This document shows positions 1 to 6,783 of a stretch of DNA of 12,758 nt, in pieces (the first letter of the stretch is position 1; the number at the start of each line of letters is the position of its first letter). Source of the DNA: CAYTLQ01 sp964438715 (GTDB lineage: Bacteria > Bacteroidota > Ignavibacteria > Ignavibacteriales > Ignavibacteriaceae); the NCBI GenBank assembly GCA_964438715.1, contig CAYTLQ010000322.1, positions 1 through 12,758 of the forward strand. The letters are read 5' to 3'. A program made the translations under genes and the position numbers. A model generated the notes under the pieces. That model was given only the letters and a program-made list of their open reading frames with translations, was not told the DNA's origin and ran no database searches.

Positions 1-13
1 TTAGCGTTAAACA

Positions 14-253
14 ATGACGGCGAATGATTCTTTGGAAGAACGAATAAAAAAATCTCTCGAAGCAATAAGACCATACCTCAAAGCTGATGGCGGTGATGTG
101 GAGTTTGTTCAGGTTAGTAGTGATGGTATAGTTAAAGTGAAACTTGCGGGAGCGTGCAGTAATTGTCCGATGTCACAAATGACTCTGCGGGCTGGTGTGG
201 AAAGAGCGCTTATACGCGACATTCCCGGAATTCGTCGTGTAGAAGCAGTGTAA
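14..253 (+). CDS. NifU C-terminal-domain Fe-S scaffold/carrier protein
   Basis: A 79-residue protein made of a single NifU C-terminal (Nfu-type) domain. Such proteins hold a [4Fe-4S] cluster between two subunits and pass it to apo-enzymes in the cytoplasm. The sequence shows the family opening (a helix, then YLKADGGDVEFV at about residues 21-32) and the CxxC cluster ligands Cys48 and Cys51 in GACSNCPMSQMTL, followed by the usual GVERAL helix. There is no NifU N-terminal scaffold domain and no A-type domain, so this is the stand-alone Nfu form and not a truncated gene. The start is ATG at 14; no good ribosome binding site is visible in the 13 bases before it. The AI-2E permease gene follows after 17 bases. 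Family assignment is secure; the client proteins cannot be told from sequence. Confidence 0.93.
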   Translation: MTANDSLEERIKKSLEAIRPYLKADGGDVEFVQVSSDGIVKVKLAGACSNCPMSQMTLRAGVERALIRDIPGIRRVEAV

Positions 254-270
254 TTGCTTATGGAAAACTG

Positions 271-1326
271 ATGATTTCGGAATTACTTGTAAAGAATTAT
301 AGAAAAATACTCTTCTGGTCAGTTTTCATTCTCATCTTCTTCCTCTCTCTTTACCTGTTTTTTATTCTCTATTTTATCCTAGCGTTATCAGTACTCATTA
401 GTCTTGTCTTAGATCCCGCTGTTTCTTACTTAGAAACCAGACGCTTCAACCGGCAAACGGCTACATTTATTGTTTTTACTACGCTTGGTGTTTTATTTTA
501 TGTGGTATTTTCTTTCTTCATTCCAAAAATTGCCGATCAGATGAGCGCACTTGGCGAGAGATTGCGTGCTTTTTCAATTCAGGAGCAAATTCTGGTCGCA
601 GAAACGAATATTCTCAAATATTTTCCATTTCTGAGCAAAGGGGTAATTTCTCATAGAATAGAATTAGGAATAACACACACTATTGATTTCATTCTCAATG
701 AATTTGCGGGCATACTTACAAATCTTTTCAGTATTATAGCAATAATGGTAATTCTGCCATTTACAACTTTTTTCATAGTTAAAGACCGACAACGAATTCT
801 CAAAGGGTTACTCAATATTCTTCCAAACCGCTACTTTGAAATGTCCTACTGGATAATGAAAAAAGTTTCTTATCAACTAGGCAGATATGTAAGAGGCTGG
901 ATTATTGACGCCATATTTGTCGGAGCGGCGTGCGGTATAGGTTTCTGGCTGTTAGGAATTGAAAATTCATTTGCCTTGGGTGTTATTGCAGGAGTTGGTC
1001 ACCTCGTACCTTACTTTGGTCCAATTATTGGCGGCATACCGGCTATTTTTATCTCGCTTCTGCAATTTGGAAATCTTTCTGCTTTACCGCTCATTCTGCT
1101 TTTAATGGGTTGTATCTATGCTTTTGATAACGGAGTATTGCAACCGTATGTCTTTTCGAAGAGCGTTGGTATGCACCCGTTAGTAATAATTTTGCTGATT
1201 ATCGCAGGCAGTCAGGCGGCGGGACTGCCGGGAATGTTGTTCGCAGTGCCTTTCGCAACTGTAATTAAAACAGCTTCAAGTGAGATTTATTTTGCCTTAA
1301 AAAATTATAAAATTGCCCGACTATGA
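271..1326 (+). CDS. AI-2E family transporter (PF01594-type permease)
   Basis: A 351-residue integral membrane protein of the AI-2E/PerM family, whose members act as exporters or ion-coupled antiporters; the substrate here is unknown. The start is taken at ATG 271. The frame is open further upstream, but that part overlaps the NifU-like gene and reads as its shadow, while ATG 271 has a GGAAA at 262-266 and gives the normal family length. Two hydrophobic segments lie at about 13-47 and 64-85, then a soluble loop (about 86-145), then at least five more hydrophobic segments. Family signatures are clear: GVGHLVPYFGPIIGGIPA at 241-258, and QPYVFSKSVGMHPLV at 291-305 followed by GLPGMLFAVP at 318-327. 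It may be co-transcribed with the NifU-like gene, but nothing links their functions. The family name does not show that autoinducer-2 is the substrate. Confidence 0.92.
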   Translation: MISELLVKNYRKILFWSVFILIFFLSLYLFFILYFILALSVLISLVLDPAVSYLETRRFNRQTATFIVFTTLGVLFYVVFSFFIPKIADQMSALGERLRAFSIQEQILVAETNILKYFPFLSKGVISHRIELGITHTIDFILNEFAGILTNLFSIIAIMVILPFTTFFIVKDRQRILKGLLNILPNRYFEMSYWIMKKVSYQLGRYVRGWIIDAIFVGAACGIGFWLLGIENSFALGVIAGVGHLVPYFGPIIGGIPAIFISLLQFGNLSALPLILLLMGCIYAFDNGVLQPYVFSKSVGMHPLVIILLIIAGSQAAGLPGMLFAVPFATVIKTASSEIYFALKNYKIARL

Positions 1327-1342
1327 TAAGATTACATAGTCG
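1318..1342 (+). terminator. Stem-loop over the stop codon of the AI-2E gene, possible terminator
   Basis: CGACTATG (1318-1325) and CATAGTCG (1335-1342) form a perfect 8-base inverted repeat around a 9-base loop. The stem contains the first two bases of the TGA stop codon. A smaller TCCG/CGGA hairpin follows at 1346-1360, and a T-rich stretch starts only at about 1362. The lack of an immediate T-run makes this a weak intrinsic terminator, or a 3'-end RNA hairpin. The position, between two plus-strand units with 196 bases before plsY, fits a transcription end. Confidence 0.4.
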
Positions 1343-1464
1343 CTGTCCGGATAGTTCGGAATCTTTAAACTTTTTGAAAAATTCTTCGATAAATCAATTA
1401 TTGATTTTAGCAATAAACTTACTAAGGAGAATTGTACCTTATTATTTTCCTATACTGTACATAC

Positions 1465-1493
1465 TTGTGAAATAAATTTTTATTAATTATTAT
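1465..1493 (+). promoter_or_regulatory. Candidate sigma70-type promoter for plsY-gpsA
   Basis: TTGTGA (1465-1470) and TATTAT (1488-1493) are separated by 17 bases and lie about 30 bases before the plsY start, with AAAGGA (1515-1520) as ribosome binding site. The -10 box matches the consensus at five of six positions and the -35 box at four of six. The surroundings are very AT-rich, so a chance match is possible. Confidence 0.3.
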
Positions 1494-1522
1494 GGATTAT
1501 TAAATATTAAGGTTAAAGGAAA

Positions 1523-2185
1523 ATGCTAAATCTGGCGTTCATAGTTCTGCTTTCATATCTTGTGGGTTCAATACCAAATGGTATTATCATCAGCAGGCTT
1601 TTTGGTGGTATAGATATAAGAGAACACGGTAGTGGAAATATGGGGGGCACTAATGTGCTCAGGATAATGGGCTGGAAACTCGGATTGCTGGTTCTGCTTC
1701 TTGATGCATTTAAAGGCGCTGTGGCAGTGGTATTTATTGCCCGACTTTATTTGGGTTCCTTCCCTTTCCCTAATTCAACACCTTTTGATGATTTCACCCT
1801 CGTACAGATTATTGCAGGTCTCTCCGCGGTCATCGGACATATCTGGACTGTCTTTGCTGATTTTAAAGGCGGCAAGGGAATTGCTACCGGACTGGGATTT
1901 TTATTATTCATAACAACTATTGACTTACTTATTGCTATCGGCGTTTTCATCATTGTAGTAACAATTTCCCGATATGTATCACTTGGTTCTATAATAGCTG
2001 CTGCATCTATTCCTTTGACTATGATAGTCCGTGAAAACATCTTTGGAGCACACATCGTCGGTTATGGTACCATACTCCCCTTTCTCATTGCATTAGCCTT
2101 ACTTGTTATTTATACTCACAGAAAAAATATTTCCCGGTTACTTAACGGAAGTGAAAACAAAATAAGTTTCGGCAAGAAGAAATAA
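1523..2185 (+). CDS. plsY: Acyl-phosphate:glycerol-3-phosphate acyltransferase PlsY
   Basis: A 220-residue inner-membrane enzyme that transfers an acyl chain from acyl-phosphate to the sn-1 position of glycerol-3-phosphate, the first committed step of phospholipid synthesis in the PlsX/PlsY pathway. All family motifs are present: GSIPNG at 15-20, motif 1 HGSGNMGGTNVLR at 35-47, motif 2 FKGGKGIATGLG at 114-125 (the glycine-rich G3P-binding loop), motif 3 RYVSLGSI at 150-157, and the C-terminal THRKNISRLLNGSE at 198-211. About five hydrophobic segments are visible and the tail is basic. ATG 1523 has AAAGGA seven bases upstream. gpsA follows after nine bases; it makes the glycerol-3-phosphate this enzyme uses, so the two form a natural operon. 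Length is normal and nothing is missing. Confidence 0.97.
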   Translation: MLNLAFIVLLSYLVGSIPNGIIISRLFGGIDIREHGSGNMGGTNVLRIMGWKLGLLVLLLDAFKGAVAVVFIARLYLGSFPFPNSTPFDDFTLVQIIAGLSAVIGHIWTVFADFKGGKGIATGLGFLLFITTIDLLIAIGVFIIVVTISRYVSLGSIIAAASIPLTMIVRENIFGAHIVGYGTILPFLIALALLVIYTHRKNISRLLNGSENKISFGKKK

Positions 2186-2194
2186 TTTTCTGAA

Positions 2195-3190
2195 ATGAAA
2201 ATAGCTGTTTTGGGAGCAGGCGCATGGGGTACAACTTTAGCAATTCTGCTACATTACAATGGACATAAAGTCTCTCTTTGGGAGTATAAGGCAGCGTATG
2301 CCCGGCAGTTAATAAAAAAGAGAGAAAACGAGACCTACCTTCCCGGTATAAAAATACCGGATGAACTTACTATTACCCATAACCTCGAAGAATGTGTTGA
2401 GGTTGCAAATATGATAGTACTTGCTGTACCGTCACAATTTCTTCGCGGCGTGTTGAAAAATATAAAATTCAGCTCAATCCGAAATGCAATTCTTGTAAGT
2501 GTATCGAAGGGTATTGAAAACGGAACATTGCTTACCGTGTCACAGATTTGTCAGGATATTTACCCCGAAATCTCCCCAGCTCAATTGGGTGTATTGTCCG
2601 GTCCTTCTCATGCGGAAGAAGTAAGCAGGAGAATACCTACTGCTGTTGTTGCCGCATCTCATTCTGAGGAGACCTCAAAAACTATACAGGCAGCATTTAT
2701 AACTTCTTATTTCAGGGTATATTCCTCTTTAGATGTATTAGGTGTTGAGTTAGGCGGCGCATTTAAGAATGTAATTGCAATCGGCGCCGGGATAATTGAT
2801 GGTGTTGGATACGGCGATAATACCAAAGCAGCAATAATGACGCGTGGTATTGCTGAAATTTCCCGGTTGGGTGTTGCGCTCGGCGCAAATCCCGAAACTT
2901 TCGCAGGACTTTCAGGTATGGGCGATCTAATTGTAACATGTATGAGCAAACACAGCCGAAATCGTTATGTAGGCGAACGAATTGGTTCCGGTTTGAAGCT
3001 CAAAGAAGTATTAAAGAATATGTACGCGGTTGCTGAAGGAGTTCAGACGAGTAAATCTGCCTCCGAGTTAGCAAGGAAACATTCTGTTGAAACTCCCATC
3101 ACAACAGAAGTTTATAAGGTACTTTTTGAAGATAAAGACCCGGTTAAGGCTACTTCTGATCTAATGACACGCGACATGCGTGCAGAATAA
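2195..3190 (+). CDS. gpsA: Glycerol-3-phosphate dehydrogenase [NAD(P)+]
   Basis: A 331-residue cytoplasmic enzyme that reduces dihydroxyacetone phosphate to sn-glycerol-3-phosphate for phospholipid synthesis. The N-terminal Rossmann fold starts with VLGAGAWGTTLA at 5-16. The substrate part has LSGPSHAEEV at 134-143, the catalytic lysine Lys191 in GGAFKNV at 187-193, GLSGMGDLIVTC at 238-249, and SRNRYVG at 254-260, all standard for bacterial GpsA. It lies nine bases after plsY with no clear Shine-Dalgarno of its own, so translation is probably coupled to plsY. The stop at 3190 is only three bases from the stop of the opposing phosphatase gene, so no terminator fits between them and transcripts from the two strands must overlap or end inside the neighbouring gene. 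Length and motifs are complete. Confidence 0.97.
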   Translation: MKIAVLGAGAWGTTLAILLHYNGHKVSLWEYKAAYARQLIKKRENETYLPGIKIPDELTITHNLEECVEVANMIVLAVPSQFLRGVLKNIKFSSIRNAILVSVSKGIENGTLLTVSQICQDIYPEISPAQLGVLSGPSHAEEVSRRIPTAVVAASHSEETSKTIQAAFITSYFRVYSSLDVLGVELGGAFKNVIAIGAGIIDGVGYGDNTKAAIMTRGIAEISRLGVALGANPETFAGLSGMGDLIVTCMSKHSRNRYVGERIGSGLKLKEVLKNMYAVAEGVQTSKSASELARKHSVETPITTEVYKVLFEDKDPVKATSDLMTRDMRAE

Positions 3191-3193
3191 TCC

Positions 3194-4282
3194 TCACGAA
3201 GAAAAATTCCCTGTCAGCAGTTCCACAACTGTCATATCATCCTCTATAACCGTTTTACCCGTAAATTGATAAATACTTCCGGAAATGTAGTCTTTTAAGT
3301 GTTTGATTTCACGATGATGTTTTTCAGCAATGAGTTTTTTTAATTGTTCAATTCCGAACAATTCACCTTGAGAATTTTTGGCTTCAATAATACCATCTGT
3401 GTATAAATAAAATCCATCGCCATCTGAGTAATGAACTATTATCTCACTATAAACAGAACTTTTATTTATTCCCAAAGCAATTGAGGGAGTTCGATACTCG
3501 ACTAATCTGTCTTCACTTTTGATATAGTGTAGTACGGGATGATGCCCGGCAGTACAAATTTGCGCGGTTTTATCAATGCGGTGTAATTTCACTAAAGCAA
3601 GTGATGTGAACATATTCTTTTCGGTGATTCGATAGAGCGAGAGATTTAAATTTTCAAGCAGTGATTTGGGTGAAGCTCCTGACAGCAACTGACTACGAAT
3701 TATACTTTTCGTCATTGCCGCATAAATTCCGGCGCCTACTCCATGACCGGAAGCATCTGACACAATAACATAAAGTTCATTTTCTGAAACAGGGAAATAA
3801 TCAAAATAATCGCCCGCTATATCGGTTGCCGGCAATGTAAAGCCCTCAGCAACATACCAATTGGTTTGTAATGCTGAACCGGGAAGCAATGTTTCCTGAA
3901 TTCGGCGAGCTATCTGTACTTCCGCTTCGAAGTGAATACGCCGGGAACCCTCACCCATTATAACATTTAGAAATAATATATATCCAAGCACAATTAATCC
4001 AATACAATATATTCCCAGATTCGAGCGCTGTCTTCGTATCTCATCCAGTCTCTCCTGAGTTAGTACTATATCAGCATTTTTTGAAGAAATTGTGGTATGC
4101 TGTGGATATAATATTTTTTCAGCTTTTGCAGAAAATGTAATACCGATAATACAAATTGCTATAGCGATGATAAGATAAATTGGTTTTCTTCCAAATAATA
4201 TTACAGCAGCGGAAATTCCTCCGGAAAAAATTGTCTGGGTTACAATAATAAAAACAGAAATATCACCCAATATCCTATTCAT
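3194..4282 (-). CDS. Membrane-anchored SpoIIE/RsbU-type PP2C serine phosphatase
   Basis: 362 residues from the first ATG. The C-terminal part (about 118-357) is a PPM/SpoIIE phosphatase domain, the kind that removes phosphate from anti-anti-sigma factors in partner-switching pathways. It starts with the RsbU-type helix EVQIARRIQETLLP at 121-134. Metal-site residues are present: Asp158 in AGDYFDY, Asp176 in SDASGHGVGAG, Asp296 in LYTDGIIEA and Asp349 in EDDMTVVEL. CTAGHHPVL lies at 243-251. Before it are three hydrophobic segments (about 8-30, 34-52, 89-109), with a soluble loop of about 35 residues between the second and third that could be a sensor. No HAMP, PAS or GAF domain is recognisable. 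The ATG at 4282 has no ribosome binding site, and the frame stays open upstream, encoding a further helix (see 4283-4369), so this start may be internal. The gene follows a small membrane-protein gene. The substrate is unknown; no STAS or anti-sigma gene lies in the window. Confidence 0.9.
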   Translation of the reverse strand: MNRILGDISVFIIVTQTIFSGGISAAVILFGRKPIYLIIAIAICIIGITFSAKAEKILYPQHTTISSKNADIVLTQERLDEIRRQRSNLGIYCIGLIVLGYILFLNVIMGEGSRRIHFEAEVQIARRIQETLLPGSALQTNWYVAEGFTLPATDIAGDYFDYFPVSENELYVIVSDASGHGVGAGIYAAMTKSIIRSQLLSGASPKSLLENLNLSLYRITEKNMFTSLALVKLHRIDKTAQICTAGHHPVLHYIKSEDRLVEYRTPSIALGINKSSVYSEIIVHYSDGDGFYLYTDGIIEAKNSQGELFGIEQLKKLIAEKHHREIKHLKDYISGSIYQFTGKTVIEDDMTVVELLTGNFSS

Positions 4283-4369
4283 AAAAATGGTAATTGGACC
4301 AATGATAGAAAAAATGAAAAAGACCGCAATTGCAAGACGAAGCCTGGCTTTAGGACTTAATTGAGTAAT
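4283..4369 (-). other. Probable 5' extension of the phosphatase gene, without a standard start codon
   Basis: In frame with the phosphatase, 31 codons between a TAA at 4378-4376 and the ATG at 4282 have no stop. They encode a basic patch (SPKARLR) followed by the hydrophobic stretch LAIAVFFIFSIIGPITIF, which runs into the annotated N-terminus. This looks like a real first membrane helix with positive charges on the cytoplasmic side. It would bring the helix count from three to four and put both ends in the cytoplasm, where the phosphatase domain must be. No ATG, GTG or TTG occurs in this stretch. An ATT at 4369-4367, overlapping the end of the preceding gene by 13 bases, is the most natural candidate start. 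A base-calling error or a frameshift is the alternative. Confidence 0.5.
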
Positions 4370-4626
4370 CTGGTATTATAAGATGATGAAGAGTTTATCG
4401 ATGTTCTTTTTCTAAAAATAAGTAATAAGGCAATCAGTCCATTCTGAATACCAAGCAATAATAACACACTTCCTGCATCAAATTTACCGGTAAATGGAAA
4501 TGATAATTGCTCTTTGATGTACATTAGAGAAAAGCCAAACACAATAAGTAAAACACCCGAATACAAAAATCCCTTACTAAGTAACGCGCGTGTAGAGGAA
4601 CGGTTATTGTTTTGTTGCGGTTTCAA
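4357..4626 (-). CDS. Small two-helix membrane protein, unknown function
   Basis: An 89-residue protein I do not recognise. It starts at TTG 4626; a TAG lies three codons upstream in frame and there is no in-frame ATG before the first helix, so TTG is the only reasonable start. A polar, Asn- and Gln-rich N-terminus (KPQQNNNRSS) leads to a hydrophobic segment at about 18-37, a polar loop, a second segment at about 52-71, then RKR and a Ser-rich tail. The charges suggest both ends are cytoplasmic. It is the first gene of a minus-strand pair with the phosphatase, and its stop region overlaps the phosphatase open frame (-1 frame). A sensor or partner role for the phosphatase is possible but is only inference from position. 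A helix pair of this quality supports a real gene, though the start codon and small size leave some doubt. Confidence 0.6.
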   Translation of the reverse strand: MKPQQNNNRSSTRALLSKGFLYSGVLLIVFGFSLMYIKEQLSFPFTGKFDAGSVLLLLGIQNGLIALLLIFRKRTSINSSSSYNTRLLN

Positions 4627-4835
4627 TTGAATATTCTATCATTTTTGGGTAATCAGTAAAATTAGAATTTTTATCTAAAAATACCGTAATAATTTGTTTT
4701 GTAAAACACATTTACATAAAAGGTTATAACTTAAAATAGAGAGCAAGCTGAAAATTATCGACTTTAGGTGAATATTTTTGAGTTGAATGAGAAGAGTGGA
4801 AGAAGTAATTTGAAAGTTTATTATTTAGGATTATT
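4627..4835. promoter_or_regulatory. Divergent promoter region between the phosphatase unit and hslVU
   Basis: 209 AT-rich bases separate the minus-strand small membrane protein gene from hslV. They must hold promoters for both directions. I see no convincing -35/-10 pair. TATAAC (4725-4730) could be a plus-strand -10 box without a fitting -35 box. TATTTTTG (4773-4780) fits the Bacteroidota-type TAnnTTTG -7 element but has no clear -33 partner. No CIRCE element or recognisable heat-shock promoter is seen. The hslV ribosome binding site is AGGA at 4827-4830, five bases before its ATG. Confidence 0.4.
4695..4708. repeat. Short inverted repeat TGTTTT-GT-AAAACA, possible operator
   Basis: Perfect six-base arms (4695-4700 and 4703-4708) flank a two-base centre, inside the divergent promoter region. 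The size and place would suit a dimeric repressor, but the arms are simple AT-rich sequence and could arise by chance. No local regulator gene is obviously linked to it. Confidence 0.25.
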
Positions 4836-5375
4836 ATGGCAGAAAAAATACGATCGACAACTATTGTGGGCGTGGTAGCAAATGGTAAGGCCGCAATAGG
4901 CGGTGATGGGCAGGTAACCCTGGGAAACACCGTAATGAAGCATAATGCAATGAAAATACGAAGAATAGCAAACGGAAAAGTTCTTTGCGGTTTTGCCGGT
5001 GCAAGCGCCGATGCTTTTACCCTTATGGAACGATTTGAAGATAAGCTGGAACAGTACAGAGGCAATATGAATCGTGCGGCCGTAGAGCTTGCAAAAGAAT
5101 GGCGTACAGATAAATATCTTCGCCGGCTCGAAGCTATGTTGGCGGTCATTTCAGCTGAAAGCGCGTTGATAATTTCCGGTAATGGTGATGTGATTGAGCC
5201 TGATGATAAGATTGTTGCAATCGGGTCAGGTGGAATGTATGCTCTTGCTGCTGCAAAAATGCTGAAAAAGCATTCATCATTAAGTGCAAAGGAAATTGTT
5301 AGCGAAGCGTTGAATACTGCAGCGGAAATTTGCATCTATACAAATAATAAAATTCACATTGAAGAAATCAGTTAA
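4836..5375 (+). CDS. hslV: ATP-dependent protease subunit HslV (ClpQ)
   Basis: A 179-residue proteasome-like peptidase; two six-membered rings form the proteolytic core of HslUV, which degrades misfolded and regulatory proteins in the cytoplasm. The active-site threonine should be Thr8 of RSTTIVGVVANG, matching Thr1 of mature E. coli HslV. Counting from Thr8 places Asp24 (GGDGQVTLGNTVMK) and Lys40 at the positions of the catalytic Asp17 and Lys33. The seven residues MAEKIRS before Thr8 must therefore be removed; in E. coli only the initiator Met is. The codon before Thr8 is TCG, so no alternative start avoids this. GFAGASADAF and IGSGGMYALAAA are also typical. hslU follows after 18 bases. A long open frame on the opposite strand (4724-5335) is a shadow of this gene. 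Confidence 0.97.
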   Translation: MAEKIRSTTIVGVVANGKAAIGGDGQVTLGNTVMKHNAMKIRRIANGKVLCGFAGASADAFTLMERFEDKLEQYRGNMNRAAVELAKEWRTDKYLRRLEAMLAVISAESALIISGNGDVIEPDDKIVAIGSGGMYALAAAKMLKKHSSLSAKEIVSEALNTAAEICIYTNNKIHIEEIS

Positions 5376-5393
5376 TTAGTTTTCGGTAAACAA

Positions 5394-6767
5394 ATGTCAA
5401 TATCCAAAAATGAACTCACCCCTCGTCAGATCGTTGATGAACTAAACAGATACATTATTGGTCAATACGAGGCAAAGCGTGCAGTAGCTATTGCTCTAAG
5501 AAACAGATGGCGTCGTCAGCAAGTAGAAGGCAAACTAAAAGATGAAATTATGCCCAACAACATTATACTTATCGGACCTACGGGAGTTGGGAAAACAGAA
5601 ATTGCACGAAGACTTGCACGACTCGCCAATGCGCCGTTTATAAAAGTCGAGGCTTCAAAATATACTGAAGTTGGTTATGTAGGCAGAGATGTAGAATCGA
5701 TGATCAGGGATCTTACTGAAATTGCGATGAACATGGTACGAGCTGAAAAAACCGCGGCAGTAAAAGTAAAAGCAGAAGAAGCCGCTGATGAAAGAATTCT
5801 TGATATTCTGATTCCTCCGGTAAGAAAACCTGCAGGTACCGCACCTGCCGATAATGATGAGGATAATCCGGATGAAGCCACACAAAATATGCGCACCAGA
5901 GAGTGGATGAGAGCAAAGCTGAAAAGTGGCGAACTGAATCAGCGTACAATAGAATTTGATACAATACAGCCTGCGGTAGGAATGCAGATTCTTGGCCCGT
6001 TCGGGGGTGATGACATGGGGTTAAATATTCAGGAATTGATGAGCAACATGCTCCCCAAAAAGAAGAAAAAAAGAAAAACCACCATTGCTGAAGCCCGACA
6101 GATTATGGCAGAAGAAGAGGCACAAAAGTTAATTGATATGGATGCCGCTCAAAAAGAAGCAATCGAAAGAGTAGAGAATTCCGGTATTGTTTTTATCGAT
6201 GAAATTGATAAGGTCGCCGGTTCTTCAAAGGGGCATGGACCTGATGTTTCAAGAGAAGGCGTACAGCGTGATTTGTTGCCGATAGTTGAAGGTTCTGCTG
6301 TAAATACAAAATATGGGACAGTTAAAACCGATCATATTTTGTTCATTGCCTCGGGTGCTTTTCATGTTGCAAAGCCTTCCGACCTCATACCCGAATTACA
6401 GGGAAGATTCCCTATTCGTGTTGAATTAAAGAGCCTGACAGAGGATGATTTTATAAAAATACTTACCCTTCCTCAAAATGCGCTTATTAAACAATACTCT
6501 GCTTTACTTGAAACTGAAAATGTTCATATAAAATTTACTGACGATGCAATTAAGGAAGTCGCCCGAATTGCCTATCAGGTGAATGAAGAGGTAGAGAATA
6601 TTGGAGCGCGAAGACTGCATACAATTTTAACAACTCTTCTGGAAGATATTCTTTTCGATGTACCCGACAATACGCCAGAGGGAGTCATTACTATCGAAGC
6701 AACCACAGTAAAAGAAAAATTAGAAAAAATTGTCACTAACCGTGACCTCTCAAAGTATATCCTTTAG
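5394..6767 (+). CDS. hslU: ATP-dependent protease ATPase subunit HslU (ClpY)
   Basis: A 457-residue AAA+ unfoldase that feeds proteins into HslV. In order: the N-terminal LTPRQIVDELNRYIIGQ at 8-24; Walker A GPTGVGKT at 61-68; pore loop GYVG at 94-97; the family-specific intermediate (I) domain from about 110 to 240, rich in charged residues with a Lys/Arg cluster PKKKKKRK at 221-228; Walker B IVFIDE at 265-270; arginine finger Arg338 in ELQGRFPIR; sensor-2 GARR at 404-407; and the C-terminal DLSKYIL, the tail that docks into HslV and activates it. The very acidic stretch NDEDNPDEATQ at about 154-164 lies in the I domain, the most variable part of the family. Nothing essential is missing. The secreted-protein gene starts 16 bases after its stop and may share its transcript. 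Confidence 0.98.
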   Translation: MSISKNELTPRQIVDELNRYIIGQYEAKRAVAIALRNRWRRQQVEGKLKDEIMPNNIILIGPTGVGKTEIARRLARLANAPFIKVEASKYTEVGYVGRDVESMIRDLTEIAMNMVRAEKTAAVKVKAEEAADERILDILIPPVRKPAGTAPADNDEDNPDEATQNMRTREWMRAKLKSGELNQRTIEFDTIQPAVGMQILGPFGGDDMGLNIQELMSNMLPKKKKKRKTTIAEARQIMAEEEAQKLIDMDAAQKEAIERVENSGIVFIDEIDKVAGSSKGHGPDVSREGVQRDLLPIVEGSAVNTKYGTVKTDHILFIASGAFHVAKPSDLIPELQGRFPIRVELKSLTEDDFIKILTLPQNALIKQYSALLETENVHIKFTDDAIKEVARIAYQVNEEVENIGARRLHTILTTLLEDILFDVPDNTPEGVITIEATTVKEKLEKIVTNRDLSKYIL

Positions 6768-6783
6768 TTTCATAACAGAACGA

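Noticed and set aside
163..270. 36-codon upstream extension of the AI-2E gene from TTG 163
   Set aside because: It overlaps the NifU-like gene in another frame, has no hydrophobic or family pattern, and ATG 271 gives normal length with GGAAA just before it.
1701..2055. Short frames on both strands inside plsY, and a similar one inside gpsA (2707-2949)
   Set aside because: They are contained in genes with complete family motifs and have no domain signature or ribosome binding site.
4724..5335. A 203-codon open frame on the minus strand opposite hslV
   Set aside because: It lies almost wholly within hslV, whose motifs are unmistakable. The translation is low-complexity (Ala, Ser, Ile, Pro rich) with no domain pattern, as expected for the antisense of a coding frame.
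5655..5964. Several overlapping minus-strand frames opposite the HslU I domain
   Set aside because: All are short shadows of a strongly coding region and mirror its charged, repetitive composition.
6730..6783. TTG start for the secreted protein inside hslU
   Set aside because: It would put 18 polar residues before the signal peptide. ATG 6784 gives a normal Sec signal.
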